DNA of 64,000 nucleotides from assembly GCF_025698545.1 (NCBI RefSeq), contig NC_068570.1, forward strand, positions 56,439,924 through 56,503,923. Reading direction: 5' to 3'. Positions 46,501 to 58,799 of this stretch are shown piece by piece; within the stretch, counting starts at the first letter, position 1; each line of letters begins with the position of its first letter. The position numbers were made by a program, and so were the translations under genes. The notes below the pieces were generated by a model. It saw only the letters and a program-made list of their open reading frames with translations. It did not search any database and had not been told where the DNA came from. Origin of the DNA: Gossypium raimondii. Lineage: Eukaryota; Streptophyta; Magnoliopsida; Malvales; Malvaceae.

Positions 46501-48526
46501 ATCATGCTCTACTGAGCTGGTGAAGTTCTCTACCAAGCCTTCTTTGGCCATTCGAGCCATTGATCTGAAGTTGGCATGCCCGAGCCTTTGATGCCAAATG
46601 TTAGAATCATCAACAGAGGCTGTGTATGCTAACTTTGAGTCATTTGGCCAATGAACCTCAAAGCATTTATCAGTCATTATGACTGTCATAAGGCTTGATC
46701 CACTTGGATCAGTAATGTGGCACTGTTTGTCATTGAACACAACAGAGTAGCCTTTCTCTAGCAATTGAGCTATGCTGAGAAGGTTTCTATCAATCTCAGG
46801 CACCAATAGCACATTTGGAATGATCTTGTTGCCTGTAAAAGTACATATCAGCACCTCTCCTCTTCCTTCAGCCCTTATGAATTGACCATTTCCAACCTTG
46901 ACCTTGGTTTTGCAACTTCTATCCAAGGTTTTAAACAAGGAGGCATCTGGTGACATGTGGTTAGTGCAGCCACTGTCCAATAACCAGTCTTTTGAACATT
47001 TCTTCTCAGCAGCTAAGCAAGAAACAGCAAAGACCTGCTCTTCTTGGTCACTACTGTCCTCAGCTACTCGAGCTTCAACCTTTGGTTGTTGAAATTGACT
47101 CTGCCTCGGCTTGGTTTTGTTTTTGCAAACCCTTTCAACATGGCCTTTCTTCTTGCAGTGTTGACATCTCGCATCCGCCCGAACCAAGATCTCGTCTTCT
47201 GGATGACCTGGCCTCTTGCAATGTTTGCAGGGCTGGTCATTGCTCCTTGCAGCATCAGGCTTAGGCCTGCTTTTCTAAGGCTTTTTGCCTCTTTGAGCAT
47301 TGATGCTCGAGGCTTCTCTGGCCTTGGCATGAAATGCACCTTCCTGGTGATCTTCAGCTCTGCTAGCTCTTCTTTGTTCCTGAGCATAAAAAGTGTTAAT
47401 AAGCTCGGTCAAAGAGATGCTAGCTAGGTCTCTTGAGTCCTTTAGGGAGGATATCTTGGCCTCATATCTCTCAGGCAAACTGGAGAGGACTTTCTCCACT
47501 ATTCTTGCCTCATCAAAGTGCTCACCAAAGAGCCTTATACTGTTAACCACTACCATGATTCTATCTGCATACTGCTTCACTGTTTCTTCTTCCTTCATCT
47601 TCAGATTCTCAAAATCCCTTCTCAAATTCAACAGTTGTTGTTGCCTTGTCCTCTCAGTGCCTTGAAACTCCTCCTTAAGCTTGTCCCAGGCCTTTTTTGG
47701 AGTCTCACAGGCCATAATTCTGGTAAAGATGACATCTGACACACAGATCTGAATGCAGGACATGGCTTTGTGCCTTTTGGTCCTCTCATCAAGATGTTGC
47801 TCGATCCGAGCTCATGTGGGATTGGCCTCGGCAGTCTGGCTCAAGATCTGTGTTGACAACTTCCCACAGATCAAAGGCCTGCAGGTAAGTCTTCATCTTT
47901 ACCAGCCATATGTGAAAGCCTTCTCCATTGAAGACTAGTGGGGCTGCTGGTGAAAATCCTAAAGAAGCCATCAGGTTCCTTAGTTTGAAGCAACAGGTCC
48001 ACTAAGACAAGGGCTCTAGATACCAATTGTTGGTGCAAGAGGCAGCAGCAAGCTTGTTTCTGCTTTACTTGGACAGCAAGTGTCGAGCATTCTGAAGAAA
48101 CTATCGAAGAAGAAAGGAAGAAAAAAAAAGAAATTTGCATTGGAAAACAGAAAAGAAAGAGATAAATTTGAATGAAAATGAGCTGAATTTTCATTAACCA
48201 CTTCACAAGGCGTAATGCCAATACATATATGAGATAACAACAGCAAAACAAACAAGTTACCACCTAATAACATACCTAACACCACTAAATTGCCTAGTAA
48301 CTTGGTAAACTTGTTTGAACACATAAGCAACTACCTAAACTTGTCATTCAGCACCTAATTACATCAAAATGCAGCTACCAACTAAGTTTAAAACAAACTA
48401 AAATACAAAATGTTCATTTGAGTAACCAAATGAAACAATGCAGTTTCGGTTTGATGTTGAAGCACGTTCCCTGCATGGCCACCTTGCATGGCCACCTTGG
48501 CTGCTGCATGGGGGCTGACTTCAACA
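43528..48526 (-). mobile_element. Young Copia retrotransposon, complete with LTRs, TSD AGCAG
   Basis: LTRs are 43528-44027 (500 bp) and 48028-48526 (499 bp), both TGTTGGTG...TTCAACA, with about ten differences. AGCAG flanks both sides (43523-43527, 48527-48531). On the minus strand a tRNA-iMet-type primer site (TTGGTATCTAGAGCC) abuts the right LTR and a purine tract (GAGGAAGAG) abuts the left LTR. Transcription would run right to left. Confidence 0.95.
44105..47971 (-). pseudogene. Copia gag-pol polyprotein, recently disabled
   Basis: Gag begins at 47971 (MASLGFSPAAPLVFNG), followed by 47763-47275 (LKEEFQGTERTRQQQLLNLR) and a zinc knuckle (CQHCKKKGHVERVC). The protease has DSGCTNHM. Integrase includes TPQQNGVAERKNRSLMDM near 46100. 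RT has [38 protein letters not shown] and LYVDDLLVTGG; RNase H has SWSSRKQ-like wording and STAEAEYVAA. Breaks: frameshift after codon 60 or so of gag, stops at 47275 (TAG), near 46425, 46316 and 46146, and a frameshift near 45300 in RT. The element is young yet not autonomous. Confidence 0.9.
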
Positions 48527-49115
48527 AGCAGACTCACAAATCTGTTTTAGGATTGGTTATGGGCTCATGCATTTACCCGATTAAAAATGTCTAAGACCCA
48601 ACAATAGAATAAGCACATTCATGTTTAGAAGCAGTTATCTTTGCAGAAGAAATGGGCTTTGGAGATGTTTGTATAGAAGGCAATGCACTCACAGTCCTAA
48701 AAAGAATCAAAAAATCAGAGATTGATAGATCAGTTATAGGCAACATTATTATTGAGATTACGGATAAAGTAACCAGGTTTCAAATTTTTACCTCTCGATA
48801 CGTCCTGCGAGCGGCAAATAGAGCAATACACGGAATGGCAGCTTGGGGAACACGGCGTGAAAGGCCGATCTACTAGGTAGAAGACGTTCCACTGGACGTT
48901 GAGGCCATAGTCACAAAGGAGCAACGATAGTAAGAGAAGATTTTTTTTCATTCTGAGTCTGGAGTGTTTGTTTTCAGTTTTGAAAACTCCAAGGAGCTCA
49001 GAAATCTGCGGAGTTGGGATGAAATAAGAGACATTTGTGAAACGGGTGAGGGTTTCAACTCCCACAGAGGAATTCCTCCAGTGTGTCGGGAGTGGATGAT
49101 TTTGCAGGGAAGATT

Positions 49116-49483
49116 TAGAGGTGCTCATGGGCCGGGCCGAGCCGGGCCCATAAAAAATTTTGGCCCAGGCCCAGCCCGACCCGAAATACGGGCCTAAAAT
49201 TTTGCCCGGGCCGGATCGGCCCGGCCCATTTTTTTAATAAATACCAAAAATTTATTTTAAAAATAATAAAAAAGTATTTTAAAATTAAAAAAATTAAAAA
49301 ATAAATATATTTATTATATCGGGCCAGGCCGGGCCGGACCCGAGCCAAAAAAGTGGTGCCCGAGGCCCGACCCGTTTTCTAAACGGGCCTCATTTTTTTG
49401 CCCAAGCCCATATTTCGAGCCTATATTTTTACCCAAACCCTCCCATATTTCGGGCGGGCCGGCCCGGCCCATGAGCACCTCTA
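49116..49483. mobile_element. hAT MITE, 368 bp, TSD GGAAGATT
   Basis: Perfect inverted ends: TAGAGGTGCTCATGGGCCGG on the left and its complement on the right. The exact 8-bp duplication GGAAGATT lies at 49108-49115 and 49484-49491. The interior is GC-rich at the ends and AT-rich in the centre, without a coding region. It sits in the 3' region of the LINE. Confidence 0.95.
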
Positions 49484-49750
49484 GGAAGATTGAAGGACTT
49501 GGGTTTTTTGTTTGCTTTTTGTTTAAAAGTTTTTTGTTTTTTAGGTTTTTCATTTTAGTGCTTTAAGTTTTCTCAGCCTTTTTAGGGATACCCGAGGCAC
49601 CACCCATTAGCAGCAATAGGCTTCTGCCAGCTAGCTGGTGGGCTGAAACATTGCAGGGTTTAGGATTGTGTTCCATCCTTTATTCTTCTATTTTAATGAT
49701 TTTACTTCAAGTTTTTTTTAAGTAAATCCCTTCCCATATATATATTATGC

Positions 49751-50148
49751 ATATATTAAAGTTAGTTTCTAAAGGGAAAGAGTTAATATTCCATTTGGTA
49801 TGTAGGGTTTTTTTTTAAAATTTAATATATGAGTTTTACTTCAATTTGGTATCCATACCAAACAAATGTGCTTAATGAATACTTGGCACGTATGTTCTAG
49901 TAAAAAAATATAATTACCCACAAAACGATCTGATAAAATTGTCACCCTGAATTACCTGACAACGATGACTCAAGTATGTAATTACCACCCAGATTGCCGA
50001 GCAACGATGGTTTCCAAATAATAACTTGACCCTATGGTACGCCAACTAACTCGGTCCGACAAATAATAAGGTAACCAAATTTCAATTTCAATATACAACC
50101 TGATTCATGTTTATTCATTTTGATTTTCATCATCAGTTTACCAATTCA
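49751..50148. other. Noncoding, possibly old LTR sequence
   Basis: No gene. The wording CCTGACAACGATGACTCAAG and CCGAGCAACGATGG near 49950-50010 looks like a degraded repeat inside an LTR. It is interrupted by the solo LTR at 50154 and seems to continue at 52404. Confidence 0.3.
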
Positions 50149-50153
50149 ATACA

Positions 50154-52398
50154 TGTAATGACCCATTTTCAGTAAATCGGAATAGTGGTTTCGTAACCAC
50201 AAATCCGAGTTAGAAAGAAAATTTATTTTAATATTGTGATATGGTCTATATTATGATAGGAAGGTTGCATGAAAATTTTGATAATAAAACTTTATTGATT
50301 ATATGGTAAAATTTATTTAAATAGATTAAATAAAATATACATTTAGGGACTTTGTTCCTAAGAATCGATTTGTAAATATTTATTATAAATATTTACTAAG
50401 TTAGTTGTGTGTCTAATTATGTTTTGACTAGGAGAATTTGATGTAATTAGAAGTAATTAGGAAAAGGGATTAGATTGAAATAAGTATAAAAGTTTAATTA
50501 TAAATTAAAGAAAGTTAAAAGGACCAAATAGGCAATTATGCCTTTTTCTATAATTGAGTGACATAACAAATGAAATATCTAAGATATTTTTTAATTTAAG
50601 TTATATATATTATATTATGTTATTTAATTAATAAGTAAGTTATTATATTATATTATTATATAGATAAAACAAAAGAAAAGAAATGAAAAGAAAGAAATGA
50701 ATACAATTCAAACGGAACAGGGAGAAATAGGGAGAAAGAAAGAAAGAAAAGTAAAGAAGAAAATTAGGATTTTAAGGTTCAATTTCAAATTGGTAAGTCA
50801 AATTAAGTCCTTTTCTTGAAATCTTTGAGTTTTTATGATTCTAGATCAAAATACTAGCAAGTATATGTTGAAATTTTGAAAGTTTGTAGAATTTTTTATG
50901 TAGTTTATATTGAATTAGTGGATGAATTAGAGGTTGAGTTGATGGAAATTCAAACTAGGATTGGGAAAAGATTAAATTGAGAAATCGGTTATAAGTTTAA
51001 TGTAAAATTATAAGAAATTGAAATTAAGGTTTATTAGTGAAAATTTGAGAGTTAAGTCAAGTTGTAAGTAGAATTTAAGTAAAAATAATGTATAGATTGT
51101 GATAGAAATAGAAATAATTTTAGTTATGAATTAAATTGAAATATTAGCTAAGGTAAGAAATTATGAAATTATTATATCATATATGTTTATTCTTATTAAA
51201 TCATATAGGAAAGTTATTTGATTGTTTTTCTAATATATAAATGTTATGTGTTTTATATGAAATTGAAGAAAAGGAAAAGAGAAGGCTAAGGAGTGAAGGA
51301 AGATATCATCTCAACCTTTTGTAGTAAGTACTACAAGGTTATTTTTATTTTAAATTATTTTATTTAAATGCCTATATTATAGATGGAAAGTATGTAGTGG
51401 TATATTGATTGAACATTAAGTAAATATTGACAAAAGTGTATATATGTGAAAATGGTGTGATAATTGTGAATTGTGAAATGTGCACTAAATTGTAATGATG
51501 GAGAAATGAGAAATCTTTTTCGAAATAATTCTATAAAGTATTTAATTGAATGAGATTCAGTTTTAATGCCCAAGTAGATGGAATTTAGAACTATCAGGAT
51601 ATTAGTGGCATGCCATTAAGGAACTTTAGCGCGCTCTCTGATTATTAGCACGTTGGTGCTCTCTGATTATTAGCACGTTGGTGCTCTCTGATTTTAGCAC
51701 GTCAGTGCTCTTTGTTTAGCACACCTGTGCTCTCTGTATAGCACTTTAGTGCTCTCTGTTCATTAGTGCATACCAATGCACCTCTGTATTTGTTCCGTAT
51801 ATCCGGTGTGTTCTATAAAATCTACTTTGGGTTAAGATTATGATTTGTGGAAAAGCGAATCATTAAAATGCTAAGGTAAGTTTTATGAAGCTTATACGTA
51901 CGTAAATACGTAATAACAGAATGAGTTTGACATATTTTGTTTAGATTTATTTATTTGTTTATTCTTGTAGTGCTTACTAAGCCTTCATTCGCTTAACGCG
52001 TTTAATTTTAACGCGTGAGGTACGCTTTTACTCGAAGAGGTAAAGTCAGGATAGAAGATCTCTCATCTCATCACATCTTCAAGAGCTTCAGAAGTAGGTA
52101 CCATATTTTGAATTAAAATGGCATGTACATAGACAGTCAGTTATGCTTCCATGTGTTAGGAATTAAAATGTAAACTCTTGGATTTCTATCTATTTTAGGT
52201 ATTTTACGTATTTTGGTATATATATATATATGAAATGAATTAGTAAAACTATATGTATGTTTGCAAATATGGTTGGTAAGTTATAATGCTATGTATAAAT
52301 GTTTTGTTCAAACAATATCTAGCCATAATCGTTTTGGTACCAAATGTAATAGTCTTATACCAGTGTCCGTATGGTTAGATCGGTATAGGGTTGTTACA
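50154..52398 (+). mobile_element. Solo LTR, 2.2 kb, TSD ATACA
   Basis: The borders are TGTAATGACCC and GGGTTGTTACA. ATACA duplicates flank it (50149-50153, 52399-52403). The start (GGAATAGTGGTTTCGTAACCACAAATCCGA type wording) matches the inverted end of the chromovirus LTR at 33000-33086, so it belongs to the same broad group but in the other orientation. It contains the array at 51620-51790. No coding region. Confidence 0.9.
51620..51790. repeat. Tandem array of about 27-bp units, GTGCTCTCTGATTATTAGCAC
   Basis: About six units, decaying towards the right. Each has GTGCT and AGCAC as complementary halves, so it can fold as a small hairpin. It lies in the middle of the solo LTR. Confidence 0.85.
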
Positions 52399-52403
52399 AT
52401 ACA

Positions 52404-52905
52404 TAACTTATATATATATCAACCGAATTTCACATATCAAGTAAGTCATAAAATTTTCTATTCTATTCAATTTAGTCCTTGCTTCGATATTCAATTCAAA
52501 TCATATCAATTTAGCTCAAAAATTATCAATAACTCACCTCCAATTCCATATAATGTAGAATGATATAAATATGAAACAACTAAATGGTTCCCAAATCATA
52601 GAATTACAAACCAAAAATTTTGATCTAATCAATAGCTTTGGATTTTCCTTTTCCTCTCGATGAATCTAGGTCGACGTTAGTTATGGATTAACATAAACAC
52701 ATAACACTATCAATAAACAACCAATTCACAATCAATTGTCAATTTATACAAAATTTTAATTTATTCAATTCAGTCCCTAAAACTGAGACTAACATAACTT
52801 TCAATTTAAAACTCCAAATTAAAATTTGATTTCACTATGGTCCATTAGAGACCTCCTATTTCTTATTTATATAATCAATTTTACATTTAATTCAGTTTAG
52901 TCCTT
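52404..52905. other. Noncoding, AT-rich, LTR-like wording
   Basis: TTCAGTCCCTAAAACTGAG and CAGTTTAGTCCTTATAAT are common in plant Gypsy LTRs. No gene seen. Confidence 0.35.
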
Positions 52906-53260
52906 ATAATCTTGTGTTTGCGAGTAATTTTAGGGTTGCTTTTGTCGTTGTGCCCTCTAGTTTGGTGGATGCTCAGTTCTTTTGTCGATTTATGCTCACT
53001 GTTTTGGACCATCCGGGGTTGATTTCCTTATTGTATTAAGTGCTTGCAATCACTCTTTATGTTGTGCTTGAGTTGTGACAGAGTCGATTGTCAACGTGCC
53101 ATAATGTTCTATTGATGTTGAAGCTAAAGCTTTTGTTATGTTGATGGAGCTTGTCCTTTAGCACGTTCAATGGGTGTTTGTTACTTTTTTCCCCTGAATT
53201 GTATGGTCTTATTTATTGAATGAATTAATAAATTTCTCTTTAAAAAGAGAAATAATTTAT
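52906..53260 (+). mobile_element. LINE 3' end fragment
   Basis: The stretch is less AT-rich than its flanks, has broken plus-strand frames, and ends TTTATTGAATGAATTAATAAATTTCTCTTT followed by an A/T tail, a typical 3' end of plant LINEs. The assignment rests on the tail, not on a clear domain. Confidence 0.4.
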
Positions 53261-56200
53261 AATAAATAATTAAATGTATTATTTAAAACTATTTAATAAT
53301 AGCGCATTAAATATGTATGCTATTAAAATGAAAAAAAACAAATTAAATTGTTTATCATAATATTGACACTTTTCATCAATCTTGAGTCAATATCGAGTTA
53401 ACTTGTGACACCAACTCATTAAATATATTATTAATATATACAATGATGGGGGTAATAAAGTGTGCACAAAAAATTAAAATGTATAAAATATCAAATTAAA
53501 ACTTTAGTTGAGTAGTAAATATAAATTTTATTAATGCAATTAGCAAGAGTTCGAATCTCACCATATACATATTTTATTGGCTTTTTTAAGTTAAAAGATT
53601 AAAATATCCTTGAATAATATTGTTTAGTTTAATTACAAAATGACATTTTCTTAACTTTTAATCGAGTTGGTAACCCGATTAAAGGTGACATTAACTCAAT
53701 CAAGAACTTAGATAAATATTAATATAAAATATAATTTTTGCTATAAAATAAAAGGACAAAAAGTAAAGAACAAAGAAAATGAGAAAGCAAAGAGAGAGCG
53801 TATTTTATTGATCAATTGAAATATTTACAAAGTTTCTCCAAAATTTCTATTTATAGACATAAGAAGTATAAATGAAGTATAGACCTACTTCTAATGGCTA
53901 TAAGAATTTAAAGTACATCAAAAATTATCTTGATCTTGATGGACATCCACTTAATAAGATATTCATAACACTCCCCCTTGGATGTCCATTGGTAGATAAT
54001 GTGCCTCGTTAAAACTTTACTAAGATAAAGATCTTGTGGGAAAAAATCCTAGTGCAGGAAAAAAGTAAACATATCTAAATGCGTATATTATGTTGCACCA
54101 TTAAAAACTTTACCAGAAAAACCCAATGGGATAAAACCTCGGTTAAGGGAAAAATAGTACAATGCATAGTTACTCCCCTTCATAAAAACATCATATACTT
54201 TCTCATATTCTATTGAATTGAATACTAGTTTTCAAATGACTATATTAATGAATTTGCTAAGCATTTATATCACCGTTCTTTTGGAAGTCATGAGTGGGGA
54301 AAATTTTAGGGGAAATATATTTTGATCTCTTGAAGAGTTTCAACAATAATCATAACAAACTTTAATCATAATTCCTCTATAAAAACACAAATAGGTATTT
54401 TGGATCATTTTATAATCCTCCTTCAACTACTATTCATTGAGTCAAATTTACCACATATGTTCCAATTATTTCAATTCATATAAATGAACAATTTCCCGAC
54501 AATTTCAATATGCTTCTAGCATCCTAAATCCTTCAAGGATTTGAATATAAATTTTACTATATAGTGGTTCACAAAAAGGTTGTAACAACAACCATTAGAC
54601 ATAAGTTAAATCTTCTATGAATTGTCAAAATAATATATCTAAAAATTATTGCATCCACCACAAAAAAAATATTATTTCTTTTCATAATAAATGCCAGGAC
54701 TTAGCAAAAAACTTCATATTATAATTTTGCTTTTGCAAAACTACTTCATTTGCACCCTCACTGGCTTTATACCTTGAGATATTTGGACTACTGGTCCAAA
54801 AACTCCACAAATTTAATTGTACTTGAATTGCATCTTTCTATTTTGATTAATTTATTCTATATCTATATTTCTCAATAGATTTATTCAAGATCCTCCTTTT
54901 GTTTCATTATTTCAATAATAACATTGCATGCAAAATTATTGTCAACCACTTTTATTATTTGGTTTCACATTTTCTCGAATTGGCATAACTTATTGAGATC
55001 TATTATTTTACTCTTCAATTTCAGGTACCTGAATCTCTTCTGGAGTTTTACTTATTAGTTATGTCTTGGGTCTCTTTTGGAGCACCTGTCTCCACTATTT
55101 GACCATCTAGAAGAATTTTCATCTTTGGAATCGATCAATCTATTATTTATTCTAACTGATTGTCCTGCTGGGACTTTGATTCAAATTAAAATATTAGATG
55201 TTATATAATATTTGGTTATTCTTATTAAGTTTTTAAATACATCTGACAGTTAACTTGTAATGAGTTTTCCTCGTTGAGCTGCTAGTTCAAATTACGTTCC
55301 CCCTAACTCATTACAAGTTGTTATTTCTCTCCCCCTCATGTTGGGAAAACTATCGAATCAAAATAGTAATCACAAATCATGTCATAATTGAATCTCCAAT
55401 ACATACAAAGAGACTTGTAATTAATATATATTCCCAACTCTATTTGAGGATTGACTCATCTTTTTGCATTGTGTCGGAGTAATTGGAATATATACACACA
55501 TACAAAAATTCAAAGATGAGAAATATTTAGCTCTTAATAAAAAACCAATCATAATGGGAAGTATTTATAACTTATTGGTTTGATGCGTACAACACGTAAA
55601 TCAACATAATCTCATGTTGAAATAGGAAGTTTAGTTTTCATAAGTAACGGTTTAGGCATTAATCGAGGCATTTAAAAATAATTTCTCTAAACTATTATGT
55701 GCATAAATAACAAACTTTTACAAAAGTTTTTCAAACTTCATCAATAAAATACTAAGATATAAATTCATCAAGATTAGCAAGATGAATTATCTTAATTGCA
55801 TGATCTGAAATTAATTATTTAAATAAACAATCTTGCAAACGATAGGTTGCAAGTTGATAACACATACGTGATTATTTTGTAGATCCATCTACCAAAATCA
55901 TATAATATCAAAATCATTCACATAATGGATGAATAGGCCCATATTCATTTCAAAAATGTAAGACATTAAATCTCAACTTTAGCTAGTGAGTTTCTAACAA
56001 TCAATTTTCATTGAGAACAAGCATCAAATGAGAATTCTTTAAATTAAAGAATATTATGGTTCTTTAATAATATCATATGAATTCTCAATTAATTTTCACA
56101 TCATATTTGATCTAGGATGGTTTAACTAGTCACGCCAAGTAGTACTTGCATTTGTATTAGTAAACTTTTAGTTTACTTTAACATACGCTTCAATTGTACT

Positions 56201-56394
56201 AAATTGTAACAAATTGATAATTTTACTATCATTCATTTTACTTTGTATCTACATATAGGTACTATCGTGACATTTACTACTGAAAATGTCTAAATCAATG
56301 TGAAGTCTATAATGTCACTAAGTCAATAAATATAATTTTCAAATAATTATATGCAATATTTGCTTCAGGGAATATGCCAAAATCTTGAAATGAA

Positions 56395-56466
56395 GGGCAT
56401 TTGGTCTAGTGGTATGATTCTCGCTTCAAATGCGAAAATTCCTGAGTTTGATTCAAAATACTTTTA
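56395..56466 (+). pseudogene. tRNA-Pro-like pseudogene
   Basis: GGGCATTTGGTCTAGTGGTATGATTCTCGC is the plant tRNA-Pro 5' half, including the A box. The anticodon loop reads TTCAAAT instead of a proline anticodon. The T arm is degraded (GAGTTTGATTC), and the 3' acceptor strand does not pair with the 5' strand. It is not expected to make a working tRNA. Confidence 0.75.
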
Positions 56467-56976
56467 AAACCCTTTTAACAAAATTTTTGCATAATCAGTT
56501 AACTACCAAAAATAACTACCCAGGTCATGTATAAAAACAAGTCTATACTAAATATATCAATAAACATCACATCTCAAGCATAAAAATATGACATAATGAA
56601 AAACTAGCAATTTTTTTCATAATCATCATCATAAACATGCATGGAATTTAAATCAAAATCCAACCATTCAAGCTCATAGAACTTTTCATTTACAATTGCT
56701 CATGTTATTTCCCTAAATAATTAGCAAATGAAATAATATAAAACGTATGAACTACTACCTTTAACAATTCTTTGAACTAAACCAAATCTGAATAACCATA
56801 AAATTCATTGGTTTGTTAACATAAATTTGCATACTAGATATGTTTTAATCAAATATATTATTTAATTATAAAACCTACTATAACGATATAAATAAATCAA
56901 TTAATTTTCATTTTCATGAACAAATGAGATGCTTAAAACAATATGTAACACATTTAATCAAAACTTAAAAAGAATT

Positions 56977-57215
56977 ACAGTTATTATTGTTTGTCCCCAT
57001 CCTCGTTGTTTGGTTTCCAAGTTGTGACCCAAAGTCGAGATTGATTTGGTTGTTTGGTTTCTAAGTTGTGACCCAAAATCAAGATTGCTTTTGAATTTTT
57101 GGTCTGTCTCCATTGTAAAGCACATCAAACAAAGATACAAATTGATACAACTATTCTCAAGTTCAAATAAAGCATTATCTTGTTAGGTAGAGTGAATAAA
57201 ATCACTAAGTTATTT
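56977..57215. repeat. Dispersed unit X, copy 1
   Basis: It contains two units of TTTGGTTTCCAAGTTGTGACCC and the block CTCCATTGTAAAGCACATCA. It is close to 57595-57830 and 60000-60236. The minus-strand frame 56958-57140 spans it but is not kept in the other copies. Confidence 0.8.
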
Positions 57216-57594
57216 TTTATGTCAATTAAATTTATGGTTTTTTTCAATTAGTTGGATTGATTAAATATTAATAATTTATAAACACATTCATTTAAATTAA
57301 TTTTACACTGTAATAAAAAGTAAGATGTTGTTTAATAAATCAAAAAATTAAGTGAAAAATAAAAAAAGGTGTTATTTAATAATTCATAAATTGTACGAGA
57401 GTGAAGTGTTAGATATTTTTGGATATGTTTAATGTGCTTGGGTTAGGATGGAAATTTCAAAATTCGAGAAAATATAAATAATCAAACATATAAATCAAAT
57501 CCAACTAAAAATGCTAGAAATCTAATTTATCATACTCCTATTAGAAAAATATAGAGATGACGTGAAATCACAATTTCATACAACCCTTTCTCCT

Positions 57595-57830
57595 CACAGT
57601 GATTATTATTTGTCCCCATCCTCATTGTTTAATTTCCAAGTTGTGACCCAAAATCAAGATTGACTTTGAATTTTTGGCCTTCTGTCTCCATTGTAAAGCA
57701 CATCAAACAAAGATACAAATTAATACAGCTATTCTCAAGTTCAAATAAAGTAATATCTTGTTAGGTAGAGTGAATAAAACCACTAAGTTACTTTTTAAGT
57801 CAATTAGATTTATGATTTTTCTTCAATTAG
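57595..57830. repeat. Dispersed unit X, copy 2
   Basis: Same unit with one instead of two TTCCAAGTTGTGACCC blocks. Flanks also match copy 1: 57290-57420 with 57900-58040. Confidence 0.8.
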
Positions 57831-58799
57831 TTGGATTGATTAATTTGATAAAAATAAATATAATTTTAATTTTAAATAAGTATTAAAAATATTAATAATT
57901 TATAAACACATTCATTTAAATTAATTTTACATTGTAATAAAAAGTAAGATGTTGTTTAATAAATAAAAAATTAAGTGAAAATTAAAAAAAAGATGTTTAA
58001 TAATTAATGAATTGTACGAGAGTGAAGCGTTAGATTTTTTGGATATGTTAATAATTAAAAATATTGTACGATGCTTGAAAGTTATCGATACACATTATAC
58101 CAAATTTCAATACCACATATATGTTATAAAATCTTATGATGCTCTAATCAACTATTTATAAATTCAATTTAAAAGATATTATACAATAATTTCAAGCATA
58201 TTTAATAACAATAATTTAATCATACAAACTTTTAATCATCCAAATATCATACATACTATAATTTATTAAAAGAAACTATAAATTAATAATATTTTTTTAC
58301 CAAAAATCAATCAACAAAGGAGAAAAACATACCACTTAAGGATTATATAATTTTTTCTGTATAATAATTACCCATAATGTGCAGGTCCCAATTGAAGACT
58401 GAAATAACAGTAGCTCTAGAAGGCAATTGGCAACAGCTTGAGTAGCAAATTTGAGTGACCGACTATTGCATTGGTTGTTGCTTGAAAGGGGTAAGGCTTT
58501 GTGAAAGGGAAAAAAATTGTGACTTATGGAGAAAAACAATTAAAAGAAAATTGTGCTAATAACGTGTTATAAAATAAAAGGACAGAAAGTAAATAACAAA
58601 TAAAATGAGAAAGCAAAGAAAGCATATTTTATTGATCAATCGAAATATTTACAAAGTTTCTTTAAAGTCTCTATTTATAGGCATAAGAAGTATAAATAAA
58701 GTAGAGATCCACTTCTAATGACTATAAGAATTTAAAGTACATCAAAACTTATCTTAATCTTAATTGACATCCACTTAATAAGATATTCATAACAATTTT

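Larger units (their letters stand above)
41945..49750 (+). mobile_element. LINE (non-LTR) element, 5'-truncated, with nested insertions
   Basis: Plus-strand fragments in order: end of RT (ERALAMKEVIKGYESMSGQM; then 42060-42314 with YLGLLTMV and WSVRNLSIGGKEVFIKS), the zinc-binding region after RT (43080-43319; LCSICKKEDEMVDHLF), and an RNase H start (LKVNFDASFQQ) that stops at 43527. The RNase H resumes at 48527 and continues in 48652-48876 (EEMGFGDVCIEGNALTVLKR, RYVLRAANRAIHGMA). The 3' tail (to about 49750) ends in T-rich sequence. A Copia element and a hAT MITE are inserted. The frame is broken by several shifts; the 5' half is absent. Confidence 0.85.
53739..58794 (-). mobile_element. Old Copia element with LTRs, TSD ATTTT
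   Basis: LTRs are 53739-53970 and 58565-58794 (about 230 bp), differing at roughly 20 sites. ATTTT flanks both sides (53734-53738, 58795-58799). A purine tract (AAGGGGGAG, minus strand) abuts the left LTR. The interior of 4.6 kb is heavily decayed. A pol trace can be read on the minus strand near 55110-55040 (QIVETGAPKETQDITNK). Further right it contains a tRNA-like sequence and two copies of a dispersed unit. Confidence 0.9.

Noticed and set aside
49115..49553. Gly/Pro/Arg-rich minus-strand frames
   Set aside because: Produced by the GC-rich ends of the hAT MITE.
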